Assembly (NCBI GenBank): GCA_041395105.1
Contig: JAWLBB010000002.1
Coordinates: forward strand, 434,001 to 498,000
Direction: 5' to 3'
DNA length: 64,000 nt
Source: Opitutaceae bacterium
GTDB taxonomy: Bacteria > Verrucomicrobiota > Verrucomicrobiia > Opitutales > Opitutaceae
The notes below the pieces were generated by a model. It was not told the origin of the DNA. It searched no databases and saw nothing but the letters and a program-made list of their open reading frames with translations. The translations under genes were made by a program, and so were the position numbers. Below, piece after piece: positions 28,041 through 36,464 of the stretch; positions within the stretch are counted from its first letter, which is position 1; each line of letters starts with the position of its first letter.

Positions 28041-28239
28041 TCATGGTCACGATGACGAAATCCGGAAGAAAATCCAGTTCCGAACGGCGGGAACGGGTTC
28101 GCGCCGCGCTGCAAAAGGGGAAACTGAACCGGCGACCGATGAATTGCATCCCGCCATTAAGGCCCGGGAGAACCTGCCGATTTTATAGGCCATCACGCTG
28201 TCGCATTCCACCCCGTTCGAAACCAGTACGTCCGCAGTC

Positions 28240-28587
28240 ATGAGTATACAGACCCAACTTCCCCAGACTGAACTCCCCAGGATCGAATGGCAGGAATCGC
28301 CGGGACATTTCATTTTCGCCGAAGAGTGCTCATTCTGCATGCATGCCCATGTCGGTCATTTCTGTGTCGCCACCATCGGCGAACGACACACCGAGATGTC
28401 CGGCGAACGCTGCGTGCCGGTTGGCTTTGACCTCTACACATCGGTGGTCTTCAAGCTGAACGAGAACGGCAAACCCGTCATGCCTGAGCTCGAGACCCGG
28501 GATTACGCCACCCGCGATGCGGCCATCGAAGGGCATATGCACCTCTTGCGACACTACCAGGAGTCCCCACCCCACGAACCCGCATGA
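28240..28587 (+). CDS. Small hypothetical protein
   Basis: 115 residues of unknown family. It has clustered Cys and His (EECSFCMHAHVGHFC, about 30-44), which might bind a metal, and a later C (ERCVPVG). The tail HMHLLRHYQESPPHEP is His/Pro-rich. No signal peptide or membrane segment. It overlaps the next small gene by ATGA (28584-28587), so the two are probably translated together. Confidence 0.55.
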   Translation: MSIQTQLPQTELPRIEWQESPGHFIFAEECSFCMHAHVGHFCVATIGERHTEMSGERCVPVGFDLYTSVVFKLNENGKPVMPELETRDYATRDAAIEGHMHLLRHYQESPPHEPA

Positions 28588-28796
28588 GCACGGCCACCCT
28601 TGATCCGGACACCGAAACCCGCGCCCTCCAGGAATTCCAGAATGCCTGCCTGCGCCGGATCGCGGCACGGCCGGGCGATCGAAAGACCCATGATGCGATT
28701 CTCGATCTCTATCTCGAGACCCTCCGGCGTCTGGCGAATGGCTGGACCCTGAACAGCGTTCTGACCAACTCCCTGATCCGCCTCAGCCATCTCTGA
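28584..28796 (+). CDS. Small helical hypothetical protein
   Basis: 70 residues, mostly helical by composition (EFQNACLRRIAARPGDRKTH, DAILDLYLETLRRLANGW). No known family was recognised. The start ATG overlaps the stop codon of the preceding gene. The four-base overlap and matching codon use favour a real gene over chance. Confidence 0.5.
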   Translation: MSTATLDPDTETRALQEFQNACLRRIAARPGDRKTHDAILDLYLETLRRLANGWTLNSVLTNSLIRLSHL

Positions 28797-28992
28797 ACGG
28801 TGTCCTCCTCGCCACAGGGAGTTTCCCCGGGTTGCCGGGCCGGTCGTTCGCCCGGAACGCCCCGTTCAGTCGAGTCTTGCACTCAGCCCCTTCGTGCCAC
28901 AGTTAACAGAACTGCGGCAATCGCGATCCAAACCACCGGTCTGTCCGCCTCCAGCACACTCAGGGGCCTGTCAAACCCAAGCTGAACCCGCC

Positions 28993-30165
28993 ATGGAACA
29001 CATCTCTCCAGTTCACCGATCCGTCAGACGCCTGCTCCTCCCGGTCCTCCTTCTGCTCGGCCTGGTTCGGTCGGGTTACGGGTTTGTCGAAATCTACCAG
29101 GGCGCCCTGACTCTGGACCTCGAAGGCCGGATCATCTATGACAGCAATCTCGGCGGCAATGCCACCACCGTCAGCGACACGCTTTTCTCCCTGCGACCGA
29201 CGCTCCGCTACCAGCGCGATGTCGGTCGCTCAAATACGAGCGCCTGGTTCGGACTGAACTTTTCCCGCTACCAGGACTATACCGTGGCCGACTTCAACGA
29301 CTTTGATCTCGGCTTCTCCATCGACGCCCCCACCGCCCAGGGATCGAATCTCACCGGAAAACTCGATTTCAGGTACTACCAGGACACGGGGTCCAACACC
29401 AGCCTGCTCCGCTACGTTCAGACCCAGCGGTTCAACTTCAATCTCAACGCCAGCTACCTGATCGGAGCGCGGACCAGCCTTCGCTTCGGCGCGGGTTACC
29501 GGGTGGAACGCCCCGAGGATGTCCTCAATGACCCACCGGTCAACTACAGCCAGTCCACCTACTACGACGTCACACTCGGAATAGGTTACCAATGGCGCAG
29601 CATCTACACCCTCTTTCTCGACTACCGGCGTAGCTGGAACAAGAGCGAAGACGACAATGGCATCAACACCGGTCGTGATTACGCCAGCAACGCCGTCTTC
29701 GTCGGCCTGTCCCGGCCTCTCGGAGGCAAGGTTGATGGCTCGTTCTCCATCGGTTACCAGACTTCCCAGGACCGCCGGAACACCGATCTGGCCACAGACC
29801 GGTTTCTTGTCAGCGCAAACGTCAACTGGGCGCCCCGTGAGAAGACAACCCTGGGCCTGCGCATCGGTCGAGACCTGAATATATCGGGCTACAACACCGG
29901 CTACTACGACACCAATGTCGCTGTCACCGTCCGTCAGGACCTCGGTCAGCGCTGGGCCCTCAACGGGCGTCTCGGCTACAGCTGGTACGACTACGAGAGT
30001 GACCGCAGTGATGATGTGCTCAATTTCCGGGCCGGGCTGGCCTACTCCTACAACTCCCGCCTCACCGGAGGCATCGACTACGACTATCAGGACAGCAACT
30101 CGAACCGGGAGTTGGGGACTTATACCCGGAACCGCGTGACTCTCAGGGTGTCTTACGAGTTCTGA
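28993..30165 (+). CDS. Outer-membrane beta-barrel protein of a polysaccharide export locus
   Basis: 390 residues from the ATG at 28993; the frame is open from 28894, but the upstream part is not signal-like. The signal peptide (LLLPVLLLLGLVRSGYGF) lies at about 15-32. The rest is a repeated pattern of amphipathic strands rich in Y, W and N (YRVERPEDVLNDP, GYQWRSIYTLFLDYRRSW), and the protein ends in F, the usual outer-membrane insertion signal. Its neighbour 40 bp downstream is a Wza-like export protein, so a role as outer-membrane partner for exopolysaccharide release is likely but unproven. Confidence 0.8.
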   Translation: MEHISPVHRSVRRLLLPVLLLLGLVRSGYGFVEIYQGALTLDLEGRIIYDSNLGGNATTVSDTLFSLRPTLRYQRDVGRSNTSAWFGLNFSRYQDYTVADFNDFDLGFSIDAPTAQGSNLTGKLDFRYYQDTGSNTSLLRYVQTQRFNFNLNASYLIGARTSLRFGAGYRVERPEDVLNDPPVNYSQSTYYDVTLGIGYQWRSIYTLFLDYRRSWNKSEDDNGINTGRDYASNAVFVGLSRPLGGKVDGSFSIGYQTSQDRRNTDLATDRFLVSANVNWAPREKTTLGLRIGRDLNISGYNTGYYDTNVAVTVRQDLGQRWALNGRLGYSWYDYESDRSDDVLNFRAGLAYSYNSRLTGGIDYDYQDSNSNRELGTYTRNRVTLRVSYEF

Positions 30166-30205
30166 GCCGATCCCGATTTCTGAAACCTCCCGGCATTCTG
30201 ATTCC

Positions 30206-30841
30206 ATGATTTCTTCAAAACGCTTCATCGGCAGCCTCTTCATGGCCGTCGGCCTCGGATTCATGCTGTCGTCCGCCAACGCCGCCGAAAATTCCACCTC
30301 CGATGCCGTCAATGACGGGAATTACCGCCTGGGAAAGCTCGACCAGATCCAGATCACCATCTTCGACGAACCGGATCTGAGCGTGGCCTCGCGAATCAAT
30401 GGAGAAGGCAGCGTGCGCATTCCCCTCATCGGCGAGGTCAAGATGGCCGGACTGACCATCCGCAAGGCGGAAGCCCTGATCGAAGAGGCCTACACCGAGA
30501 ACCAGATCCTCAAGAACCCGATCGTCTCCATCCGCGTGATCGAGTATGCACCCAAGGAGATTTCCATTCTTGGCGCTGTCGGAAGCCCCGGAAAACTGCC
30601 CTTTCCGACCGAAGTGACCAGTCTGGACATCGTTGACGTCATCTCGAAGGTGGGCGGATTCTCCTCCATCGCCCGCGCGGACAGTGTCCGCATCACCCGG
30701 GTTGGGGAAGATGGCCGCGAGATCATTTTTACGGTCAATGTCGAGAGCATGATTACCGGTCGGGGAAAACGGGATGGGGAGCCGACCCGCGTCCCGATCT
30801 ATCCGGGCGACGTCATCTGGGTCCCTGAGCGGATGTTCTGA
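30206..30841 (+). CDS. Polysaccharide biosynthesis/export (Wza-like) protein
   Basis: 211 residues. A signal peptide (about 1-27, ending SANAAEN) has no lipobox cysteine, so it is probably not a lipoprotein. NYRLGKLDQIQITIFDEPDL opens the Poly_export domain. A single SLBB unit follows (ISILGAVGSPGKLPFP to KVGGFSSIARADSVRI). It is short compared with Wza (about 380 residues, two SLBB), as in many minimal export systems. No Wzc kinase or glycosyltransferase is in the window. The response regulators downstream may control this pair. Confidence 0.88.
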   Translation: MISSKRFIGSLFMAVGLGFMLSSANAAENSTSDAVNDGNYRLGKLDQIQITIFDEPDLSVASRINGEGSVRIPLIGEVKMAGLTIRKAEALIEEAYTENQILKNPIVSIRVIEYAPKEISILGAVGSPGKLPFPTEVTSLDIVDVISKVGGFSSIARADSVRITRVGEDGREIIFTVNVESMITGRGKRDGEPTRVPIYPGDVIWVPERMF

Positions 30842-31232
30842 CCCGGATCCGCCGCCTTCTCCGAGGGTGGTCCGGAAACCAGGCGGTGGGCCTTTGCTTT
30901 GCCGTTGACCCCGGCATTTTTAGGGAGTTTCATCCAAACCCTTAAGGGAATACATCAGGGAGCGGACGACTTTGCGAGTCGACTGTTGTCCGAGCCAGTT
31001 CGAGGAGTCCCTCCGACGAAAAATGACGGAATTCACCACCCACGATGAAGCACCTGCCATTCGGCACCGTCCGATGGTGTGGAGGATTTCCTCCGGATCA
31101 GATTTCAGCTTCGGCTGCTCGAACCGATCTCTGAAAGTGAACTACCAGTGAAATTGCCCGGGAACCCCAGTCGTCCGGCCCGACCCAAGGCCGGCGGCAG
31201 GATTCCCCTCTCAGATCAAGCCAGCACAAGCG
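30842..31232. other. 391-bp gap upstream of the response-regulator genes
   Basis: No supportable coding frame. TTGACC near 30905 followed by an AT-richer stretch (GCATTTTTAGG) could be part of a promoter, but no good -10 lies at the right distance. Confidence 0.35.
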
Positions 31233-31919
31233 ATGTCCACACTAACACCCGAGAAGAAGCTCAAGACGACCGTCTTCCTCGTCGATGACCACCCCCTCGT
31301 CCGCCAGGGTCTCGGCCAGATCATCAACAATGAGACCGACCTCGAAGTCATTGGCGAAGCCGAAGATGCCTCCAAAGCACTTCACCTCATTGAGACCAAG
31401 CAGCCGGACCTCGTCATCGTCGATATTTCGCTCCGCGGCAACAATGGCCTTGAGCTGATCAAGAATATCAAGGCGGTGTTGCCCAATCTGCCCATTCTCG
31501 TTTTCTCGATGCACGACGAGAGCGTCTATGCCCAACGTGCGCTGCGCGCCGGCGCCCGTGCCTACGTGATGAAGCAGGAGTCCGCGGACAAGATCCTTCT
31601 GGCCATCCGCCGAATCATCGATGGGGACATCTACGTCAGCCATCGCGTGGCCGATCAGGTCCTCCAACAGCTGGTCAACGGCAAGACTGCCGGAAGCGAA
31701 TCACCGATCGAGCGTCTGAGCGATCGTGAGCTCGAAGTGATTCAATTGATCGGGAAAGGTCTCTCAACCCGCGAAATCGCCTCGAATCTGAACCTCAGTG
31801 TAAAGACGATCGAATCGCACAGGGCACATATCAAGGAGAAGCTCAACCTCCGCAATGCGACCGAGCTCGTTCAGTTCTCGGTTCAGTGGGTCGAGCAGGA
31901 AAACAACCGCACGGCCTGA
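31233..31919 (+). CDS. NarL/LuxR-type response regulator (first copy)
   Basis: 228 residues. The receiver domain (about 9-130) has VFLVDDHPLVRQGL with the acidic pair and VIVDISLRGNNGLELI with the phospho-acceptor Asp; a Lys for the switch sits in YVMKQESADK. The HTH_LuxR domain (about 155-215) has LSDRELEVIQLIGKGLSTRE and LSVKTIESHRAHIKEKL. It is a paralogue of the regulator at 32166: same length, same order, same linker. No histidine kinase is nearby. Confidence 0.93.
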   Translation: MSTLTPEKKLKTTVFLVDDHPLVRQGLGQIINNETDLEVIGEAEDASKALHLIETKQPDLVIVDISLRGNNGLELIKNIKAVLPNLPILVFSMHDESVYAQRALRAGARAYVMKQESADKILLAIRRIIDGDIYVSHRVADQVLQQLVNGKTAGSESPIERLSDRELEVIQLIGKGLSTREIASNLNLSVKTIESHRAHIKEKLNLRNATELVQFSVQWVEQENNRTA

Positions 31920-32037
31920 TCTCCGCCCGTCGTTCCAGGCACGCCGAAGGCCCCTGATTCTCTTTCGGGTGGTGTAGTGTGGTCCTGTCTCCGCTGCAGG
32001 GCTGTCCGATCAGGGAAGCACACGGTACTACCTAATG

Positions 32038-32066
32038 GGTTCCCCTACCCGAGATGGGGGAGAACC
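32038..32066 (+). other. Hairpin between the two paired regulators
   Basis: GGTTC at 32038-32042 pairs with GAACC at 32062-32066, and CCC at 32043-32045 pairs with GGG at 32058-32060, with one bulged base. This gives an 8-bp stem and a 12-nt loop. It lies in the 246-bp gap between the NarL-type genes and has no T-tract, so it may be an operator or mRNA structure rather than a terminator. Confidence 0.3.
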
Positions 32067-32165
32067 TTGCTGATTCGGTCCGGCCAAGGCCCGATTGTGA
32101 AAACGCGCAACTCCGTGTAGGCTAAGGGGGTTATCCATTCCGTAAACCCTCCTTCCCTTCCATCC

Positions 32166-32852
32166 GTGACCCAGACTGCGCCCATCCGAGTATTTCTAGT
32201 CGATGACCATCCGGTCCTGCTCGAGGGCCTGAGGGCCTTCATCGATCAGCAAGATGGTTTCGTGGTCTGTGGAACGGCCCGCGAGGCGCGAACCGCCATC
32301 GAGCAGATCCGGGATACCGACCCCGCCGTCTGTGTCCTCGATATCTCACTCAATGGCATCCACGGGCTGGATCTGCTCAGGCTCCTCAGAACCGAAAACT
32401 CGACCCTGAAGATCCTCTGCTATTCTCTCCACGAAGAGCTTTTCTACGCCGAACGCTCCCTCCGATCCGGGGCCATGGGTTACGTGATGAAGAATGAAGA
32501 GCCCGAGGTTTTTCTATCCGCCCTGCGGAAAGTCTCCGCCGGCGAAATTCACGTCAGCGAACGCATCGGCAAACAGATGTTGAACCAGATTGCCCGCGGC
32601 AGTTCCCGTGAGTCCGGCTCCGGCATCGACCAGCTCAGCAATCGCGAGCTCCAGGTCATCCAATACATCGGAGAGAACTGCAACAACCGGATCATCGCCG
32701 AACGCATGCATGTCAGCGTGAAAACGGTCGAGGCCCACCGCTCGAGGATCAAGGACAAGCTGAAACTGAACACATCCTACGATCTCATCCGATTCGCCGT
32801 CCGGTGGGTGGAATACGACAGCGATCCTTCAAAACAGCCCATTCTCAACTGA
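32166..32852 (+). CDS. NarL/LuxR-type response regulator (second copy)
   Basis: 228 residues, GTG start at 32166. The receiver has VFLVDDHPVLLEGL and VCVLDISLNGIHGLDLL, with the phospho-acceptor Asp in LDISL, and the switch Lys in YVMKNEEPEV. The LuxR-type HTH has LSNRELQVIQYIGENCNNRI and VSVKTVEAHRSRIKDKL. It is clearly related to the preceding regulator and probably arose by tandem duplication. A single-domain receiver follows 35 bp downstream. Confidence 0.93.
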   Translation: MTQTAPIRVFLVDDHPVLLEGLRAFIDQQDGFVVCGTAREARTAIEQIRDTDPAVCVLDISLNGIHGLDLLRLLRTENSTLKILCYSLHEELFYAERSLRSGAMGYVMKNEEPEVFLSALRKVSAGEIHVSERIGKQMLNQIARGSSRESGSGIDQLSNRELQVIQYIGENCNNRIIAERMHVSVKTVEAHRSRIKDKLKLNTSYDLIRFAVRWVEYDSDPSKQPILN

Positions 32853-32887
32853 ATGAATGCTCCTTCCAGCCGTTTTTACCTTAGGTC

Positions 32888-33331
32888 ATGAATCTAACCG
32901 AAGACTTTCCGACTCCCACGACCGTTTCCGACGGATCCACCGCCACCACCGGCCGGGATAACTCCAAACTCGTCCTTCTGGCCGAGGACGAACCGATGAT
33001 TCGGGATCTGATCACCCTCTTCCTGAACAATCTAGGCTACGTCGTTCAGTCGGCCGAAAACGGCAGGGAACTTCTGAAAGTCGCCGAAAGGGAAGCTCCC
33101 GACGGGTTTGCCCTCCTCATCACCGATCTCGTCATGCCCAAGATGGGAGGCCTCGAGCTCGCATCCGAGATCCGGAACCGCTACGCCGACTCCCGCATTC
33201 TCTTCGTCTCCGGCTACACCGACGACATCGTCATTCTTGAAGGACGTCTGAACGCCCATACCGCTTTCCTGCGCAAGCCCTTCAACTTCGCCGCACTCAA
33301 GAACAAGATCGAGGGTCTGCTCGAGTCCTGA
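32888..33331 (+). CDS. Single-domain receiver (CheY-like) response regulator
   Basis: 147 residues. After about 25 Thr/Ser-rich residues comes a receiver domain: VLLAEDEPMIRDLITLFLNN (acidic pair), ALLITDLVMPKMGGLEL (phospho-acceptor Asp), ILFVSGYTDD and AFLRKPFNFAALKNKI (switch Lys). There is no output domain, so it may act as a phosphate shuttle or through protein contacts. This form resembles receivers at the C-terminus of hybrid kinases. It ends 33 bp before the 3' end of cimA on the opposite strand. Confidence 0.92.
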   Translation: MNLTEDFPTPTTVSDGSTATTGRDNSKLVLLAEDEPMIRDLITLFLNNLGYVVQSAENGRELLKVAEREAPDGFALLITDLVMPKMGGLELASEIRNRYADSRILFVSGYTDDIVILEGRLNAHTAFLRKPFNFAALKNKIEGLLES

Positions 33332-33364
33332 CCGCCGGTTCCGCCCGGCGGTCCGACTCCGCGC

Positions 33365-34957
33365 CTATTCCTTGCTCGGTGCGTTGCGGGAATCCCGGAA
33401 GAGTTTGTATTCGACCGAATCGCGGATCGCTTTCCAGCTGGCTTCGATGATATTGTCACTGACCCCGACCGTCCCCCAGAGTCCGGTTTCGTCGGCAGAC
33501 TCGATCAGGACCCGGGTCCGCGCGTTGGAGCCGCGATTGCTGTCCAGAATCCGGACCTTGTAATCCCTGAGCTGCATTTCATTGATCTTCGGGTAGGCCT
33601 TTTCCAGGGCCAGACGGAGAGCTTTGTCGAGCGCGCCAATCGGTCCCGTGCACTCCGCCACCGTATAGGTGCTCTCCCCGTTGATTCGGATGCGAACCGT
33701 CGCTTCCGCACTCATCTCCGATCCATCACCACGTTTCTCGACGATCACCCGGTAACTCTCGAACTGGAAGTGCTCGCTCCAGAGCCCCTCTCCCTTGGCC
33801 AGCAGCAGATGCAGCGAACCGTCCGCCGCCTCAAACTCATAGCCTTCAAACTCGAGATCCTTCACGTCTTCCACCAGTTGCCGGGTCGTTTTGGAATCCC
33901 GGTCCAGTTCGACACCGAGTTCCCTGGCCTTGAGGAAAACGCTGCTGCGCCCCGCCATGTCGGAAATGAGAACCCGCTGGCGGTTCCCCACCAGTTCCGG
34001 TCGCATATGCTCGTAGCTGTGACGCACCTTCTTCGTGGCATCGGCATGGGCTCCGCCCTTGTGCGCAAACGCCGAGTCACCGACAAAGGGTGCCTTCGGG
34101 TCCGGCCGCAAATTGGCCAACTCATCGATGTAGAGGGAAAGCTTGCGCAGGTGGGACAGATTGGGAGCACACATCGGTGCATATCCCATCTTCACGATCA
34201 GATTCGGAAGGATTGAAGTCAGGTTGGCATTGCCGATCCGTTCACCAAACCCGTTCATGGTACCCTGCACCATGGACGCTCCCGCTTCGATCCCGGCCAG
34301 CGAGACCGCAACGCCGAGCCCGGAATCATTGTGTCCGTGAACACCCACAGGCGTTCCCTTGAATCGATCGACCACCACCTTCGTCGCCGCCTCGAACTCG
34401 CCCACCAGTTTTCCCCCATTGGTGTCACAGAGGACCAGGTAGGAGGCACCGCCCCTCACCGCCGCCTCCAGCGTCGCCAGGGCATAGGCCGGATCGCTCG
34501 AGTAGCCATCGTAAAAATGCTCGGCGTCGTAGATCACCTCCCGACCGTTCTCCACCAGGTGGCGAACCGAATCCTCGATCATGGCGAGATTCTCCGCCGC
34601 CGTGGTTCGAAGGACATCGGTCACATGCAGCAGCCAGGTTTTGCCGAAAATAGTCACCACCGGGGTCTCCGCTTCCAGGAGTACCTGGATCTGCTTGTCC
34701 TCGGCCGCAGCGATCCCCGCCCTGCGGGTCGAACCAAATGCAGCAATCCTGCTGTGCTTGAGCTTCAGCTTGCGCACCTCCTCGAAGTAGGCCATGTCCC
34801 GAGGATTCGATCCCGGCCACCCTCCTTCAATATAATCGATGCCGAACTCATCAAGTCGTTCCGTGATCAGGACTTTGTCGGTCACAGAGAACGAGATGCC
34901 CTCCCCCTGGGTTCCATCGCGCAGGGTGGTATCGTAGATTTTGACGGGTTTTTTCAT
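33365..34957 (-). CDS. cimA: (R)-citramalate synthase
   Basis: 530 residues. Condenses pyruvate and acetyl-CoA to citramalate, the first step of a threonine-independent route to 2-oxobutyrate and isoleucine. KIYDTTLRDGTQGEGISFSV opens the HMGL-like barrel; EGGWPGSNPRD and VHGHNDSGLGVA (HxH metal site) are typical of CimA rather than LeuA. The C-terminal regulatory (LeuA-dimer-like) domain is at about 400-520. The start at 34957 is chosen because the earlier part of the frame is not conserved. It lies 116 bp after thrC. Confidence 0.93.
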   Translation of the reverse strand: MKKPVKIYDTTLRDGTQGEGISFSVTDKVLITERLDEFGIDYIEGGWPGSNPRDMAYFEEVRKLKLKHSRIAAFGSTRRAGIAAAEDKQIQVLLEAETPVVTIFGKTWLLHVTDVLRTTAAENLAMIEDSVRHLVENGREVIYDAEHFYDGYSSDPAYALATLEAAVRGGASYLVLCDTNGGKLVGEFEAATKVVVDRFKGTPVGVHGHNDSGLGVAVSLAGIEAGASMVQGTMNGFGERIGNANLTSILPNLIVKMGYAPMCAPNLSHLRKLSLYIDELANLRPDPKAPFVGDSAFAHKGGAHADATKKVRHSYEHMRPELVGNRQRVLISDMAGRSSVFLKARELGVELDRDSKTTRQLVEDVKDLEFEGYEFEAADGSLHLLLAKGEGLWSEHFQFESYRVIVEKRGDGSEMSAEATVRIRINGESTYTVAECTGPIGALDKALRLALEKAYPKINEMQLRDYKVRILDSNRGSNARTRVLIESADETGLWGTVGVSDNIIEASWKAIRDSVEYKLFRDSRNAPSKE

Positions 34958-35073
34958 CGGACAAAGTTGAGTTGCTAGCAGGCTGCCCGATCGACGGCCA
35001 GAGCAAAGATGCCCCGGCCATCCCGATCCAATCCGGGCTGTTGAGCCGGCCACCAGACCCGGGGAGAGACCTT

Positions 35074-36441
35074 TCAGGCGGGCAGATGCGCCTCAATAAA
35101 CGCCCGAACCGCCTGCGTTGATGCCGGCAGACCATGAACGACGACCGGTTTATCCTTGAGCGCCTCGAGAGCAGGATGAGTGGGTACGCTTCCAATCGCC
35201 TGCTTCATCACATCGGGAAACTTGGCCGGGCTGGCCGTGGCCAGAAACACCTCCGTCTTCCCTGCACCGCTCTGCGCGGGCGTGAAGCCGCACGCGGTGT
35301 GCGGATCAACCAGGTAACCGGTCGTCCGGTAAACCTCCCGGATACGCTCAAGGATGGCTTCGTCCGAGGTTCGGGTGGCCTGAAACCGACCGCAATCTTC
35401 GCGCGCCCAGTCCAGGCGTCCGTCCCGGGCCAGTTGCGTCATCGCCTCGCGCACCCGCGAGGCATCTCCTTCGGCCAGATAATGGAGGTAACGCTCGAAA
35501 TTCGAGGCGATCTGGATGTCCATGGACGGCGCAAAACTGGGTTCCACCCGGTCAACCTGGTATATCCCGGTGGAGAAAAACCGGTAGAGGATGTCATTCC
35601 GATTCGTCGCGACCTGGAAGCGAAGGCCCGGCACACCCATCAGGTGACAAAGCCAGCCGGCCAGAACATTGCCGAAATTGCCGGTCGGCACGACGAACCG
35701 CACCGATTCACGCTCAACCGCGTCGAGTCGCAACCAGGCGTACAGGTAATAAACGCACTGGGCGAGAACCCGGGCCAGGTTGATCGAATTGACCGCGGAC
35801 AGACCATGCCCGTTCTTGAATTCGGTCTGCCCGAAAATCTCCTTCACGATCCGCTGGCAGTCATCAAAGCTGCCTTCAATCGCCAGGGGAAAAACGTCAG
35901 CTGACCCGGTGCAGGCCATCTGTCTCTCCTGGAGAGCGGAAACCCGCCCGCGCGGGTAAAGTACGAATTGACGGACTCCATCCAGATGGAGAAGGCCGTG
36001 GATGGCCGCCGCGCCGGTGTCCCCGGAAGTCGCCCCGAGAACATGGATCGGGCGGCCCGACAAAGACCTCTGCCGGCCGTAAAGTCGTCCAAGCAACTGC
36101 AGGGCGAAATCCTTGAAGGCCAGGGTCGGCCCGTGGAACAGCTCCAGCACGTGACGGGCTTTGTCCAGACGGTGCAACGGCGCCACTTCCGGCCGGTCAA
36201 AGTCAGCGTAGGCCTGATCGATCATCGACCGCAGCTCAACCTCGGGAACGTCCGTGGCAAAAAGCCGGAAGAACTCGAAACAGAGTGACGGATAGTCCAA
36301 CCCGGCCCAGGTTTCCAGCCGGTTTCCGATGGCCGGAAGGGACTCCGGGACGAGCAGTCCTCCATCGGGCGCGAGACCCGTCGCCACGGCCTCGCTGAAC
36401 GATAGCGGCGGAGTCCGGCCCCGGGTGCTGATGTATCGCAT
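35074..36441 (-). CDS. thrC: Threonine synthase
   Basis: 455 residues, PLP-dependent. Converts O-phosphohomoserine to threonine. MRYISTRGRTPPLSFSEAV is the long N-terminal arm of fold-type II threonine synthases; GPTLAFKDFALQLLG (about 105) carries the PLP lysine, and LGATSGDTGAAAIHG follows. It comes 23 bp after lysC, and cimA follows, so the three are probably co-transcribed. Confidence 0.96.
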   Translation of the reverse strand: MRYISTRGRTPPLSFSEAVATGLAPDGGLLVPESLPAIGNRLETWAGLDYPSLCFEFFRLFATDVPEVELRSMIDQAYADFDRPEVAPLHRLDKARHVLELFHGPTLAFKDFALQLLGRLYGRQRSLSGRPIHVLGATSGDTGAAAIHGLLHLDGVRQFVLYPRGRVSALQERQMACTGSADVFPLAIEGSFDDCQRIVKEIFGQTEFKNGHGLSAVNSINLARVLAQCVYYLYAWLRLDAVERESVRFVVPTGNFGNVLAGWLCHLMGVPGLRFQVATNRNDILYRFFSTGIYQVDRVEPSFAPSMDIQIASNFERYLHYLAEGDASRVREAMTQLARDGRLDWAREDCGRFQATRTSDEAILERIREVYRTTGYLVDPHTACGFTPAQSGAGKTEVFLATASPAKFPDVMKQAIGSVPTHPALEALKDKPVVVHGLPASTQAVRAFIEAHLPA

Positions 36442-36464
36442 GGCGCAGCGGACGTCCGTCGACC

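Noticed and set aside
28021..28188. 55-codon frame (+) overlapping the start of the Hsp15-like gene
   Set aside because: A second frame of similar length (28043-28243) overlaps it, neither has family support, and it shares 20 bases with the Hsp15-like start on the other strand.
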